Of a DNA stretch of 64,000 nt, positions 8,545 through 16,071 are shown one piece after another. Origin of the DNA: an uncultured Latescibacterota bacterium (lineage in GTDB: Bacteria > Latescibacterota > UBA2968 > UBA8231); contig OX638377.1 of NCBI GenBank assembly GCA_951813615.1, positions 3,560,599 through 3,624,598 of the forward strand. Direction: 5' to 3'. The notes under the pieces were generated by a model, which had not been told where the DNA came from, did not search any database, and saw nothing but the letters and a program-made list of their open reading frames with translations. The first letter of the stretch is position 1. Every line of letters begins with the position of its first letter. Made by a program: the position numbers and the translations under genes.

Positions 8545-9672
8545 CTAGAAGATGAGCGAAGTACGAATTACCGACAGCAGCCGTTCAGCCACGATGGGAC
8601 TCACACTGCTACCGATCTGTCGGAAGCTCTGCCACTTCGACGGGGAAAAAGTAAACCAGTCAGGGAATCCCTGAAGTCTGGCCGCTTCTCTCGGTGTTAT
8701 GACTCTCGGCATTGTTGGGTGGATGGGTCGTACAGCTTGGTAGCTTCCTAAGTCCGGTCCGGTTCCCGCCCTTAAAGTTGGACAGAATCCATCTGGATGA
8801 AGTCTTTGGGCTTTAGACACTTGGTCTCTCTCACCTAGTTTCAGGGATGCGAACCTCTTTGCTACAGAAGGGGAATGTAATGTTCCTAGCGTACCGGAGG
8901 ATCGACATTCAGTCTTCAGACGATGCAGTGCAATCGGATCGCCCACACCGCTCGGCACGTGTCCATGAAGCCGAGAAGAATAGTATCCATGCCCGCGACA
9001 TCGAGAAACTTGCCATCCGTCGGTCGCCTGTTGCCAAAGAGGGTTCACCTCAACGAGCAGACCATCTAGCGCATCTTTGACACGAACGGTCTCGATGTCC
9101 GGTGGCGGCAAGAAAGAATCTTTAGTCAACGGCTCAATGCGATCAGGCAGGTAGCCGAAAAAAAATATCCGAGTACGAACTGTCGGCGCACCGTATTCAT
9201 TGGCAGCAATCTTCAAAGTGGGCAGGATAGTGTAATGGTTAGATACAAAAGAAAGTGCCTTTTCCCGAATCCAAGAATTGGCCGATTGCATAATACCAGG
9301 CACGTTTTCCGCCAGGAAGAAGGTTGGCCGCATTTCGGCGACTATTCTAAAGAAGTCCACAAATAGTTGATTACGCCCATCATGCTCATTCTGTCGTCCC
9401 ATGTAGCTGAAGCCCTGGCAGGGGGGGCCACCGATGATTCCCGATAGCTCGATATCTTTTAGCTCAAGAGCAGACCTGAGCTCTTCTCCGGTAAGTTCTG
9501 ATATATCCGCAAAGAGATGATGTGTTTCCCTAAAGTTCACCTTGTGGGCATCCATGGCTTGGCGGTCAGTGTCTACAGCACCGCGAACGACAAAGCCCGC
9601 ACGAGAAGCGCCTAGGCTTAATCCTCCCGCTCCAGAAAAGAGATCCACAACCATTGGTTCAGGAGCTTTCAT
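8545..9672 (-). CDS. DNA (cytosine-5-)-methyltransferase
   Basis: A complete C5 methyltransferase of 375 residues. Visible motifs: I (VVDLFSGAGGLSLG), IV with the catalytic cysteine (GGPPCQGFSYMGR), VI (FLAENVPG), VIII (RTRIFFFGYL), IX-like (RVITPREAARLQGFPDW) and X (IGSSVSPIVAERL). The target-recognition region lies between VIII and IX (about residues 185-300). The start was set at ATG 9672, just ahead of motif I as in most family members; the frame is open for 96 more codons to a TTG at 9960, so an N-terminal extension cannot be excluded. It is the first gene of the operon with the GHKL ATPase and the methyltransferase-like protein. It presumably methylates the host DNA that the HNH enzyme would otherwise cut. 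Confidence 0.93.
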   Translation of the reverse strand: MKAPEPMVVDLFSGAGGLSLGASRAGFVVRGAVDTDRQAMDAHKVNFRETHHLFADISELTGEELRSALELKDIELSGIIGGPPCQGFSYMGRQNEHDGRNQLFVDFFRIVAEMRPTFFLAENVPGIMQSANSWIREKALSFVSNHYTILPTLKIAANEYGAPTVRTRIFFFGYLPDRIEPLTKDSFLPPPDIETVRVKDALDGLLVEVNPLWQQATDGWQVSRCRGHGYYSSRLHGHVPSGVGDPIALHRLKTECRSSGTLGTLHSPSVAKRFASLKLGERDQVSKAQRLHPDGFCPTLRAGTGPDLGSYQAVRPIHPTMPRVITPREAARLQGFPDWFTFSPSKWQSFRQIGSSVSPIVAERLLSVIRTSLIF

Positions 9673-10077
9673 TTGCCTTGTCTCGATGAAATCTGTGGGA
9701 AAGCATAGTCCAATTGAACAAGTCTCTAGGCTCGAGTATGAAGGACATATAACATATACATAGAAGAGCCTTTTTTCGTCCTCTGTCAAGGCACTGAGCG
9801 TACGTAAAGGGCAGGGTAAACTCCCGAAGGTCGTTCGCAGATCCTTCGGGAGGGCTCCCAATATGGTTGACTGTCGGCCCATATCGGGAGCAACCCAGTA
9901 CTCGGCTGGCTTGGCGTCATCCCAATCGAAATTACGGTACCCTTTAAAAATCCGTAGCAATTACCTAATGCTAATGCATCCTTGACCGACGGTCCAAAAA
10001 GGCTCTTTATCTTTCCCATACTGTCTTATTGCCGCCGGCCGCGTCCATTCTCGCCGTCCCGATGGCTGAGAAAGGCG
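9673..10077. other. upstream region of the methyltransferase operon and island right border
   Basis: No separate gene is assigned here. On the minus strand the methyltransferase frame stays open up to 9960 (segments such as YWVAPDMGRQSTILGALPKD), and a second frame is open from ATG 10019 (GPSVKDALALGN), so this may encode a methyltransferase extension broken by a frameshift, or simply hold the operon promoter. The A+T-rich character ends at about 10030. Confidence 0.4.
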
Positions 10078-10140
10078 ATGGAGTTGCGGCACTGCAAAGC
10101 CATCGACGAGGTCCGCGCCGCCCGCGAGGAGCACGCGTAA
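10078..10140 (+). pseudogene. 3' stump of a PhyH dioxygenase gene (right repeat copy)
   Basis: These 20 codons plus stop read MELRHCKAIDEVRAAREEHA and align with the C-terminus LRHCKAIDEVRADRDKP of the complete PhyH gene at 3727-4656. At DNA level 41 of 43 bases match (10085-10127). No other part of a PhyH gene precedes it, only the island border. It is too short to be functional and is read as the leftover of a second PhyH gene, or a copied target site. The polysaccharide deacetylase starts 3 bases later, consistent with a former PhyH-deacetylase operon. Confidence 0.8.
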
Positions 10141-10143
10141 AAA

Positions 10144-10917
10144 ATGGCTGATCAATCAACATTTTTTTGGCCAGAAGGCATTCAGGGAGCGGTCTCTATC
10201 AGCTACGACGACGCGCTACCCTGTCACTACGAGGATATCGCACCCGCCTGGGAAGCCCATGGCTTGAAGGCGACGTTCTACACGAATATAATCAGCCTGA
10301 TGAACAACCCCGGTGCTTGGCGCGATGTCGCCGCCAAGGGCCACGAACTCGGCAATCACAGCATCTTCCACCCGTGCCGCAAAAGCCAAGGTCACGACTG
10401 GCTGGCCGACGAGTACGACCTGTGCCGGTACACGCCCCGCAGGTGGACCGATGAAATGCGCACCGCAAGCGCCATCCTATCGTCGCTCGACGGCAAAGAG
10501 GAACGTTCCTTCGGCAACACCTGCTGCAACACCGAACTCGGCGCGGGGGATACCCTGCACAGCCTTGAACCGCTAATCGAGGAACTGTTCGTCGCCGGTC
10601 GCGGTCCCCTCAACAACCAAGTCGTCAATGCAGGAACGCTCAACTTTAACGCCTTGGGGCATTTCAGCGGCGACGGCTGCGATTTCGACCACCTGCGGCA
10701 GGAGATTGACGCCGCCGTAGCCTCGGGCGGCTGGGTCATCTACATGATTCACGGAGTCGGCGACGGCACGCACGGCTTGTACATCGACCCCGAGGTACAC
10801 CAGAGTCTGGTCGACTACCTCGGAGAGCGGCAGGATTCCATCTGGACAGCACCGGTGGGAAAGGTAGCGCGGTACCTGCGCGACAGCGCCGAAACAAGCC
10901 CGACCGGTCCCCGGTGA
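10144..10917 (+). CDS. polysaccharide deacetylase family protein (NodB-like)
   Basis: A 257-residue NodB-homology protein without signal peptide. The motif SYDDA gives the catalytic and metal-binding aspartates, and GNHSIFHPC the paired metal-binding histidines (H-x3-H); a late MIHGVGDG segment fits the terminal His motif. The N-terminal SISYDDALPCHYEDIAPAWE and ATFY strands are typical. The cytosolic location and the neighbouring Gfo/Idh dehydrogenase suggest it acts on a small amide or N-acetylated sugar rather than cell-wall polymer; that is inference. The start ATG 10144 lies immediately after the PhyH stump, and no strong ribosome site is visible. Confidence 0.88.
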   Translation: MADQSTFFWPEGIQGAVSISYDDALPCHYEDIAPAWEAHGLKATFYTNIISLMNNPGAWRDVAAKGHELGNHSIFHPCRKSQGHDWLADEYDLCRYTPRRWTDEMRTASAILSSLDGKEERSFGNTCCNTELGAGDTLHSLEPLIEELFVAGRGPLNNQVVNAGTLNFNALGHFSGDGCDFDHLRQEIDAAVASGGWVIYMIHGVGDGTHGLYIDPEVHQSLVDYLGERQDSIWTAPVGKVARYLRDSAETSPTGPR

Positions 10918-10984
10918 CCGACGGTGGCTCACCGCTGTCCACAACCTTTATTTATTTGTGGTCCGCACAAAAAGAAAGGCACTT

Positions 10985-12217
10985 TTGGACAAAATAAGAC
11001 TGGCACTAGTCGGCTGCGGGGGCATGGGAACGCGGCATCTATACGGCCTAGGAGAACTCGCCAAAACCCCATTTGACAATGTAGAGCTAGTCGCCGTATG
11101 CGACATCCGGCGCGAAAACGCCGAACTAGCAGCCACGGAAGCCGAAAAGCTCATAGGCCAGAGGCCCGAGGTGTTCACCGACCTCGAAACCATGCACCGC
11201 GAAGTCCCCGACCTCATGGCCGTGGATGTCGTAGTAGATCCATCGGTGCATCACGCCGTGGCCTGCCAAGCCCTCGACCTAGGGCTACACGTAATGGTGG
11301 AAAAACCCATGGCCATTACCGTCAAGGGCTGCCAGCAGATGATCGAGGCCGCCGAGCGCAACAAGCGCATCCTGTCGGTGGCGGAAAATTACCGCCGCGA
11401 TCCCTCGTCGCGGCTGGTGCATCACCTGTTGGAGCAAGGGGCCATTGGCCGCCCCTACATGGCGATCTTCCACTCGCTAGCCCCACATCGCGAGGTGTTC
11501 ATTACGCCTTGGCGGCACATGAAGGATCGGGGGGGACTGCTGCTGGATCTGGGCGTCCATTTCACCGACATGATTCGCTACCAACTCGGAGATATCAAGG
11601 AAGCCTTCGGAGCCGTCGAGTTAGCCTCGCCCGTGCGCCACAAGCCCGAGGCCGTCAACTCGCCCTACGAGTTTTACCGAACCCGCTTCACCGAGATGGA
11701 GCAGCAAGTCCACGCCACGGCCGAAGACACCTCTATGGCAATGTTTCGGATGGAGAGCGGCCTCGCGGTCAACTGGGTGGTGGGCCTAGGGGGATACGGC
11801 TCTTGCGGCGGCGAGGTGATTTTCGGATCCGAGGGTGTGATGCAGGGGTTTGGCACGCGCGGCGCTAGGGCGTGCTTGCAACGGGCCGACGGCACAACGC
11901 TCGACCACGCCGCGCTCGTGGCCAGCTCAGAAGCGTTCGCCCTAGAACCATTGGCCGAGCACTTTTTCACCGAGCGAGTCGCCGACCAAGACATCGACTG
12001 GAAACTGTTGGCGCTAGAGTACTTTGAACTAGCCGAGGCCATCCTCAATGGGCGGGAAATCGAGGTGGATGGAATGGAGGGCCTAAAAGACGTGGCCGCG
12101 GTGTACGCAATCTTCGAGTCGAGTCGGCTGGGTCGGACGGTACAGCTCAGCGAAGTGGAAAGCGGAGCCGTCTATGAGTACCAAGCCGAAATCGACGCGG
12201 CACTGGGCATCGACTAA
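10985..12217 (+). CDS. Gfo/Idh/MocA family NAD(P)-dependent dehydrogenase
   Basis: A 410-residue oxidoreductase, longer than the usual 330-380. The Rossmann motif is RLALVGCGGMGTRHLYG, the lysine motif MVEKPMA, and the substrate-domain helix DLGVHFTDMIRYQLGD carries the usual His. TTG 10985 was chosen because AAAGG lies about 5 bases upstream; an in-frame GTG at 10958 is an alternative without a ribosome site. It follows the deacetylase by about 70 bases on the same strand, so the two may act in turn on the same sugar-derived substrate. The next gene is convergent. Confidence 0.9.
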   Translation: MDKIRLALVGCGGMGTRHLYGLGELAKTPFDNVELVAVCDIRRENAELAATEAEKLIGQRPEVFTDLETMHREVPDLMAVDVVVDPSVHHAVACQALDLGLHVMVEKPMAITVKGCQQMIEAAERNKRILSVAENYRRDPSSRLVHHLLEQGAIGRPYMAIFHSLAPHREVFITPWRHMKDRGGLLLDLGVHFTDMIRYQLGDIKEAFGAVELASPVRHKPEAVNSPYEFYRTRFTEMEQQVHATAEDTSMAMFRMESGLAVNWVVGLGGYGSCGGEVIFGSEGVMQGFGTRGARACLQRADGTTLDHAALVASSEAFALEPLAEHFFTERVADQDIDWKLLALEYFELAEAILNGREIEVDGMEGLKDVAAVYAIFESSRLGRTVQLSEVESGAVYEYQAEIDAALGID

Positions 12218-12238
12218 CAGGGGGTCAAGGGGTCGGTG

Positions 12239-13408
12239 CTATCCCTGATCGGCCTGCAGACGTTCCTTAACCTCGTCAAAAAACGTCTTAAAGGAGCCTG
12301 TGGCGGCATCCTCCCAACGATCAAACGTCGCTTGCAGCGCTTCTAGCCAACGCTCTTTGGGCAGATTTTGTACCGCCAAGCAGACGTAATAGGCATCGGT
12401 CAGCGCCAAGCCCCGCCGTCCATCCACGAGGGCTTGCTCCATGCGCTCGACGAACGGAGCTACCTCGGGCAGGGCTTCGACGCACTTTGTCTTGTGCTGG
12501 ACAAAGCTTGCCAAGTGATTGACCATGCTCCGGTTAAAGTCGTGCCGCTTGGCGGTGCCGGAGATGTCGCCGAGGTCCAACTCTCCCCGGTGATACAAGT
12601 CCAATAACTGCTGAGTGCGCGTGCGTTGCTTCGCACCAAGGGTTGCTTGCCGCGCGCTGCGCAAGCCGCTGGTGAGGGCCGACATGTCGTGGCAGCAATT
12701 GAGCCAGCGCGTGCCTTTGGCGACCACGCGGCGCATGGACTCACCCGGGCCAACGGCCGTGCCCATGGCCTTGCCGTTGGTCGCACACGCTGCACCCACG
12801 CGGTCGAAGGCCGCTAGCACGCGGTCGTGTTCTATATGAGGGACTCCCTCGCGCTCGACGCCGTAGCTGTGCGCCAAGTCGCTCGGCCCCACGAAGAGCA
12901 GGTCAATCCCTTCGATTGCGGCAATCGCTTCCACTTCCTCCACACTCTCGGCATCTTCGATCATCACTCCGAGTAGGGTCTCGGCATCGGCTCCGCCCAT
13001 GTACTCAGTGGGATCCAGCGTACCGTAGTCCGAATCCCGGCCACAGCCTAAGCCGCGCAAGCCCAGCGGCCGGAACTTGGCCATCTGTACAAAATCCCGC
13101 GCTTCGTCGGCGCTCTTGCAATGGGGCCAAACCAATCCCCCGGCCCCTAACTCCAGCGGCTTGATCACTTGGTTGTACGGCCCCTTGGGGATGCGGACTA
13201 CCGTATCAACCCCCGTGGCCCACGCCGCCAAAATTAGCTGCGACAGCCCGTCTAGCCCGAGATGGGAATGCTCCATGTCGATCCAGACGCAGCTAAAGCC
13301 CGCTTGCGCCGCGAGCTCGACTACGACCGGGTCGAAGATTCGGTTGATTTCCATTATCTCCACCGTCGCCCCCCCGAGCAGGGCGGCCTTGGTCTGGTTG
13401 GTTTTCAC
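12239..13408 (-). CDS. HpcH/HpaI aldolase/citrate lyase family protein with C-terminal extension
   Basis: A 389-residue protein. Residues 8-255 are a class II pyruvate-aldolase-like TIM barrel: WIDMEHSHLGLDGL, RIPKGPYNQVIKPLELGAGG, then IEDAE (metal-ligand Glu and Asp) and DLLFVGPSDLAHS. Residues 256-389 are an extra helical, charged domain not found in ordinary 250-260-residue family members and not recognised. GTG 13408 is the start, with AAGGAGG 4 bases upstream, and it overlaps the stop of a 43-codon ORF (GTGA). The role is cleavage or formation of a 2-keto-3-deoxy acid; the substrate is unknown. The added domain may control assembly or substrate access. Confidence 0.88.
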   Translation of the reverse strand: MKTNQTKAALLGGATVEIMEINRIFDPVVVELAAQAGFSCVWIDMEHSHLGLDGLSQLILAAWATGVDTVVRIPKGPYNQVIKPLELGAGGLVWPHCKSADEARDFVQMAKFRPLGLRGLGCGRDSDYGTLDPTEYMGGADAETLLGVMIEDAESVEEVEAIAAIEGIDLLFVGPSDLAHSYGVEREGVPHIEHDRVLAAFDRVGAACATNGKAMGTAVGPGESMRRVVAKGTRWLNCCHDMSALTSGLRSARQATLGAKQRTRTQQLLDLYHRGELDLGDISGTAKRHDFNRSMVNHLASFVQHKTKCVEALPEVAPFVERMEQALVDGRRGLALTDAYYVCLAVQNLPKERWLEALQATFDRWEDAATGSFKTFFDEVKERLQADQG

Positions 13409-13536
13409 GATGCCTCCTTGAATTGTGGCAACACGTCGCGGCCAAACCACTCGATGGTTTGCCGGATCGCCTCCGGTGGGATGCCCAGCGCCCCAGCGCC
13501 AATAGAGCGCCCGCCGTAAAAATAGTCGAATTTCAC
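13405..13536 (-). CDS. short 43-residue ORF coupled to the aldolase (possible gene remnant)
   Basis: GTG 13536 follows a good AGAGGAG site and opens a 43-codon frame whose TGA overlaps the GTG of the aldolase gene. The peptide begins VKFDYFYGGRSIGAGALGIP and ends in an amphipathic helix, IEWFGRDVLPQFKEAS. That helix resembles the C-terminal end of luciferase-like flavin oxygenases, so it may be what remains of such a gene after an internal deletion, kept because it couples translation into the aldolase. A real small protein or leader peptide is the alternative. Confidence 0.55.
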   Translation of the reverse strand: MKFDYFYGGRSIGAGALGIPPEAIRQTIEWFGRDVLPQFKEAS

Positions 13537-13632
13537 GGATACTCCTCTCGTTCACCTACTCGCTTCCGCAGTGCGATTTCTCTATATTCGCCCCTTTGTC
13601 AACGCCCATTGTAAAACCACAGGAGACCTGTT

Positions 13633-14364
13633 ATGGCAGCAAGTGGACCCGTTCCCACCGCCCGTGCCCAAGGCCGCGGCCCAACCATCTGGCTGGCCGG
13701 CTCGCCCGACGAACTCAAGGAGTGGATGCCCCTCGGAATCGCCGGAATCGTCACCAACACGGTGGTGCTCAACCAATACGCCAAACAATACGGCTCGGTC
13801 ATCAGCCTAATAGAGCAATATCTCGCGCTCACCGACAAACCCGTGGTGATGGAAATCGACGGCCATTGCGTTGAAGAGCTGTTAGAAGTCGGGCAAGTTT
13901 TTACCAACATGTCGGAGCAGATCATCCTCAAGATCCCCTGCAACGTCAACGGACTCAAGGCATTTAGCATTCTCAAGGATCAAGGCGTCGAGACCTTCTG
14001 CACCACAGTATTTTCGCTGACGCAAGCTGTGGCCGTCGCCCAAGCCGGAGTGAACCACATCCTGCCTTTTTGCGAGCCGGTCAAGGAAGTGGGCGGCGAC
14101 CCGACCAAGCTGATCCGCGAATGTTCCCAGATGTTCAGCGGCTGGGGGCAGCGTCCCTTCATTATGGCCGCCCTCATCCGCTCGGTGGAGACCGCTCACG
14201 CCGCCTTCCGCGACGGGGCCGACGAACTAGTCACCATGTGGACGGTGTACCGCGACATGATGGATCACCCGCTGACCGCGCAGTGGAACAAGACCTTTAT
14301 GGACGAGTGGGTCGATATGCACCAGAGCGGCTTGCTGGAGGGCGTGCCGGTCCGGTCTCATTGA
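13633..14364 (+). CDS. transaldolase / fructose-6-phosphate aldolase-like (TalC/MipB-like)
   Basis: A 243-residue TIM barrel of the small transaldolase subfamily. IILKIPC places the Schiff-base lysine near residue 99; the N-terminal strand IWLAGSPDELKEWMPLGIAGIVTN matches the small-transaldolase opening, and the later AGVNHILPFCEPV and FIMAALIRS strands fit. Length is slightly above the usual 215-220, with an extended N-terminus. The start ATG has AGGAG (in CACAGGAGACC) upstream. It is divergent from the short ORF/aldolase pair and convergent with the next aldolase, placing three C-C lyases within 3 kb. Likely a reversible aldol cleavage of a sugar or sugar phosphate. Confidence 0.88.
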   Translation: MAASGPVPTARAQGRGPTIWLAGSPDELKEWMPLGIAGIVTNTVVLNQYAKQYGSVISLIEQYLALTDKPVVMEIDGHCVEELLEVGQVFTNMSEQIILKIPCNVNGLKAFSILKDQGVETFCTTVFSLTQAVAVAQAGVNHILPFCEPVKEVGGDPTKLIRECSQMFSGWGQRPFIMAALIRSVETAHAAFRDGADELVTMWTVYRDMMDHPLTAQWNKTFMDEWVDMHQSGLLEGVPVRSH

Positions 14365-14398
14365 CCGCGCCCTCACCCGCACACCCGAAATCCGATTG

Positions 14399-14426
14399 GT
14401 AGGGGCGACCGGCCGGTCGCCCCTAC
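14399..14426. repeat. 28-bp perfect palindrome between convergent genes
   Basis: The sequence from 14399 (GTAGGGGCGACCGG) is followed directly by its exact complement, giving a 14-bp stem with almost no loop. It abuts the stop codon of the minus-strand aldolase and lies 34 bases beyond the transaldolase stop, so it can act as a bidirectional terminator. GTAGGGGCGACC palindromes are a known class of dispersed REP-like repeat in many bacteria, so it may be one of many genomic copies. Confidence 0.75.
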
Positions 14427-15212
14427 TCACCCGCGCTCGGCCGGAATCTGGCCCAGCAATTCGCTCCAAGCCGTGCCCAGATTCATCACGTCCCCACCGC
14501 AGATTACCAAGTCGCAGCCCGAGTCCATCGCGGCGGTAAGCAGTGGCCCCGGCAAGGTGAAGATGCCGCTCAGCTTGCCGGCGGCCCGCGCCTTGGCCAG
14601 GCACGAGAGCACGGCCTCGCGCAGCTTTGGGTCGCCCATCTGGCCGGTGCAACCCATATCGACCGCTAGGTCCCCTGGCCCCATGAAAATCCCCGAGAGG
14701 CCCTCCACGGCGAGTATCTCATCGACATTCGCCACGGCCTCCACGGTCTCGATCTGGACAAAGAGATGGGTGCGGGCATTGGCGCGGGCTAGGACATCGT
14801 GCAGGTCTTCCATGCCAAAACCCATGCCGCGCGTGCGCACGTTGAATCCACGCCGGCCCAACGGCGGATACTTGCCCACCTCGACGATGCGGCGCGCATA
14901 CTCCGCATCATCTACCATCGGGACGAGAATGATCCGCGCCCCGATTTCGAGTGCCCGCAGCACGTGATGGCGCTCGCCATCGGGCAGGCGAATGAGCGGG
15001 AAAATGCCACCGGCCTCTGCGGCCAAGCACAAAGTCTCGGCCCGCTCAAAGCCAACCGGGCCGTGTTCGCTTTCGATCCACACCGTCTCAAAACCAACCT
15101 GCGCCGCCAGCGAGACGAGCAGGGGCGAGGCGCTGTTGACGGTGACGCCGCGAATCCGGCGCGGGCGACCATCTTGATATAGGAATACGTCGTCGGTGAT
15201 TTTTAAGGTCAT
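14427..15212 (-). CDS. HpcH/HpaI aldolase family protein
   Basis: A 261-residue class II aldolase-like TIM barrel of normal family length. Visible motifs: VWIESEHGPVGFERAE, PLIRLPDGERHHVLRALEIG, VQIETVEAVANVDEILAVEG (metal-ligand Glu) and GIFMGPGDLAVDMG (Asp). ATG 15212 is preferred because the alternative upstream frame has no family resemblance; its ribosome site is weak. It is divergent from the unknown gene at 15308 and convergent with the transaldolase. Likely cleaves a 2-keto-3-deoxy acid to pyruvate and an aldehyde; the substrate is unknown. Confidence 0.9.
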   Translation of the reverse strand: MTLKITDDVFLYQDGRPRRIRGVTVNSASPLLVSLAAQVGFETVWIESEHGPVGFERAETLCLAAEAGGIFPLIRLPDGERHHVLRALEIGARIILVPMVDDAEYARRIVEVGKYPPLGRRGFNVRTRGMGFGMEDLHDVLARANARTHLFVQIETVEAVANVDEILAVEGLSGIFMGPGDLAVDMGCTGQMGDPKLREAVLSCLAKARAAGKLSGIFTLPGPLLTAAMDSGCDLVICGGDVMNLGTAWSELLGQIPAERG

Positions 15213-15307
15213 GGGAATCGTTTCTCTTGCTTGAATTCGTTCCAATATAGGGCTATTTTTCCCACCTCCCAAACGGCCTCATTCTCCACTCCAAAGGAGG
15301 CACTATT

Positions 15308-16012
15308 GTGACACCACTAGACTACGGGCGCTCGTTTTTAATCGGCAACGACCCAAAAAACGAAGTGCGGTTTTGGGTCGAGTCGCGGACGCGCATCATC
15401 GACGAAGCCTCCGGCCAGAGCGAGGACTACGTGCAGGTCGGGTCGTGCAAAAGCGAGCACACCTTTGCCAAAGACAATCTCCTGCACGAGGACAACTACG
15501 ACTTTCTGCCGGTCTTTGGCCCGGAGTGGTCGGTCGTCTATCGGCGTCACGCCAACCTACGCGACAGCTATCGAGAAATTCGCCGCTCCGAGGAGTGGTG
15601 GAACGGGCAACAGTACCATCTGATTGTCGGGAGCGATGTGGAGGAACTGACCAGCGACGCGGCAGTGCGCGAGGCGACCTACGACTCAGTGCCAATCGTC
15701 GCACAGACCGAAGTGCGGAACGAGGAAACCGGATTGCAGGCGATCATGGAGTGCCCAGTCAAGACCATGAACACCAACCGCGCCAACGATATCTACCAAG
15801 TTGACACCGGCCCAGTGGCCTTCCCCGACCTGAGCCAGCACCACGCCCGCCACATCGATTCTCTATCCTTGGCCTTTGTGGTCTTCAATGCGCCGCACTT
15901 TGCCGACTTCGTTCTCGAAGCGCCGACCCGCGTAGGCGACGAGCAGGTGTATCACTATTCAAAACTAGTGTCCCTAGCGTCAGTAAACAGGCTCTACGCG
16001 GTGCGAGCTTAG
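15308..16012 (+). CDS. conserved-looking protein of unknown function
   Basis: A 234-residue soluble protein with no signal peptide or membrane segment and no family I recognise. GTG 15308 is well supported by AAAGGAGG 7 bases upstream. It is rich in aromatic and acidic residues (FWVESRTRIIDEASGQSEDYVQVG, LHEDNYDFLPVFGPEWSVVYRR) and looks all-beta. It is followed about 60 bases later by a Gfo/Idh dehydrogenase and a kelch protein on the same strand, both with AAAGGAGG- or CAGGAG-type sites, so it likely belongs to that catabolic operon. A structural comparison with cupin or lyase folds would be the most useful lead. Confidence 0.75.
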   Translation: MTPLDYGRSFLIGNDPKNEVRFWVESRTRIIDEASGQSEDYVQVGSCKSEHTFAKDNLLHEDNYDFLPVFGPEWSVVYRRHANLRDSYREIRRSEEWWNGQQYHLIVGSDVEELTSDAAVREATYDSVPIVAQTEVRNEETGLQAIMECPVKTMNTNRANDIYQVDTGPVAFPDLSQHHARHIDSLSLAFVVFNAPHFADFVLEAPTRVGDEQVYHYSKLVSLASVNRLYAVRA

Positions 16013-16071
16013 AAGTTGTTTGGAAATTTTGCCAAAATCACTTATCTCACTGTCGTATCAAAGGAGGCATC

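Larger units (their letters stand above)
4880..10077. other. horizontally acquired restriction/defence-like island
   Basis: This stretch is visibly richer in A+T than both flanks and has a different gene set: an HNH endonuclease on the plus strand facing a compact minus-strand operon of cytosine-C5 methyltransferase, GHKL ATPase and a methyltransferase-like protein. It is bracketed by two copies of a PhyH 3' end (complete gene ending at 4656, stump at 10078-10140). No integrase, transposase or tRNA is present, so homologous recombination between PhyH paralogues, or insertion followed by loss of the mobilising genes, are both possible. The borders are approximate. Confidence 0.6.

Noticed and set aside
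9735..9790. TTGACA and TATGTA-type boxes upstream of the methyltransferase
   Set aside because: Spacing of about 21 bases is outside the normal range, so no promoter was called.
9961..10155. Minus-strand 64-codon frame over the island's right border
   Set aside because: It runs across the PhyH stump on the opposite strand and matches only the antisense of the left PhyH end.
11098..11868. Plus-strand 256-codon frame inside the Gfo/Idh gene
   Set aside because: Arginine- and proline-rich off-frame translation of the dehydrogenase, with no ribosome site.
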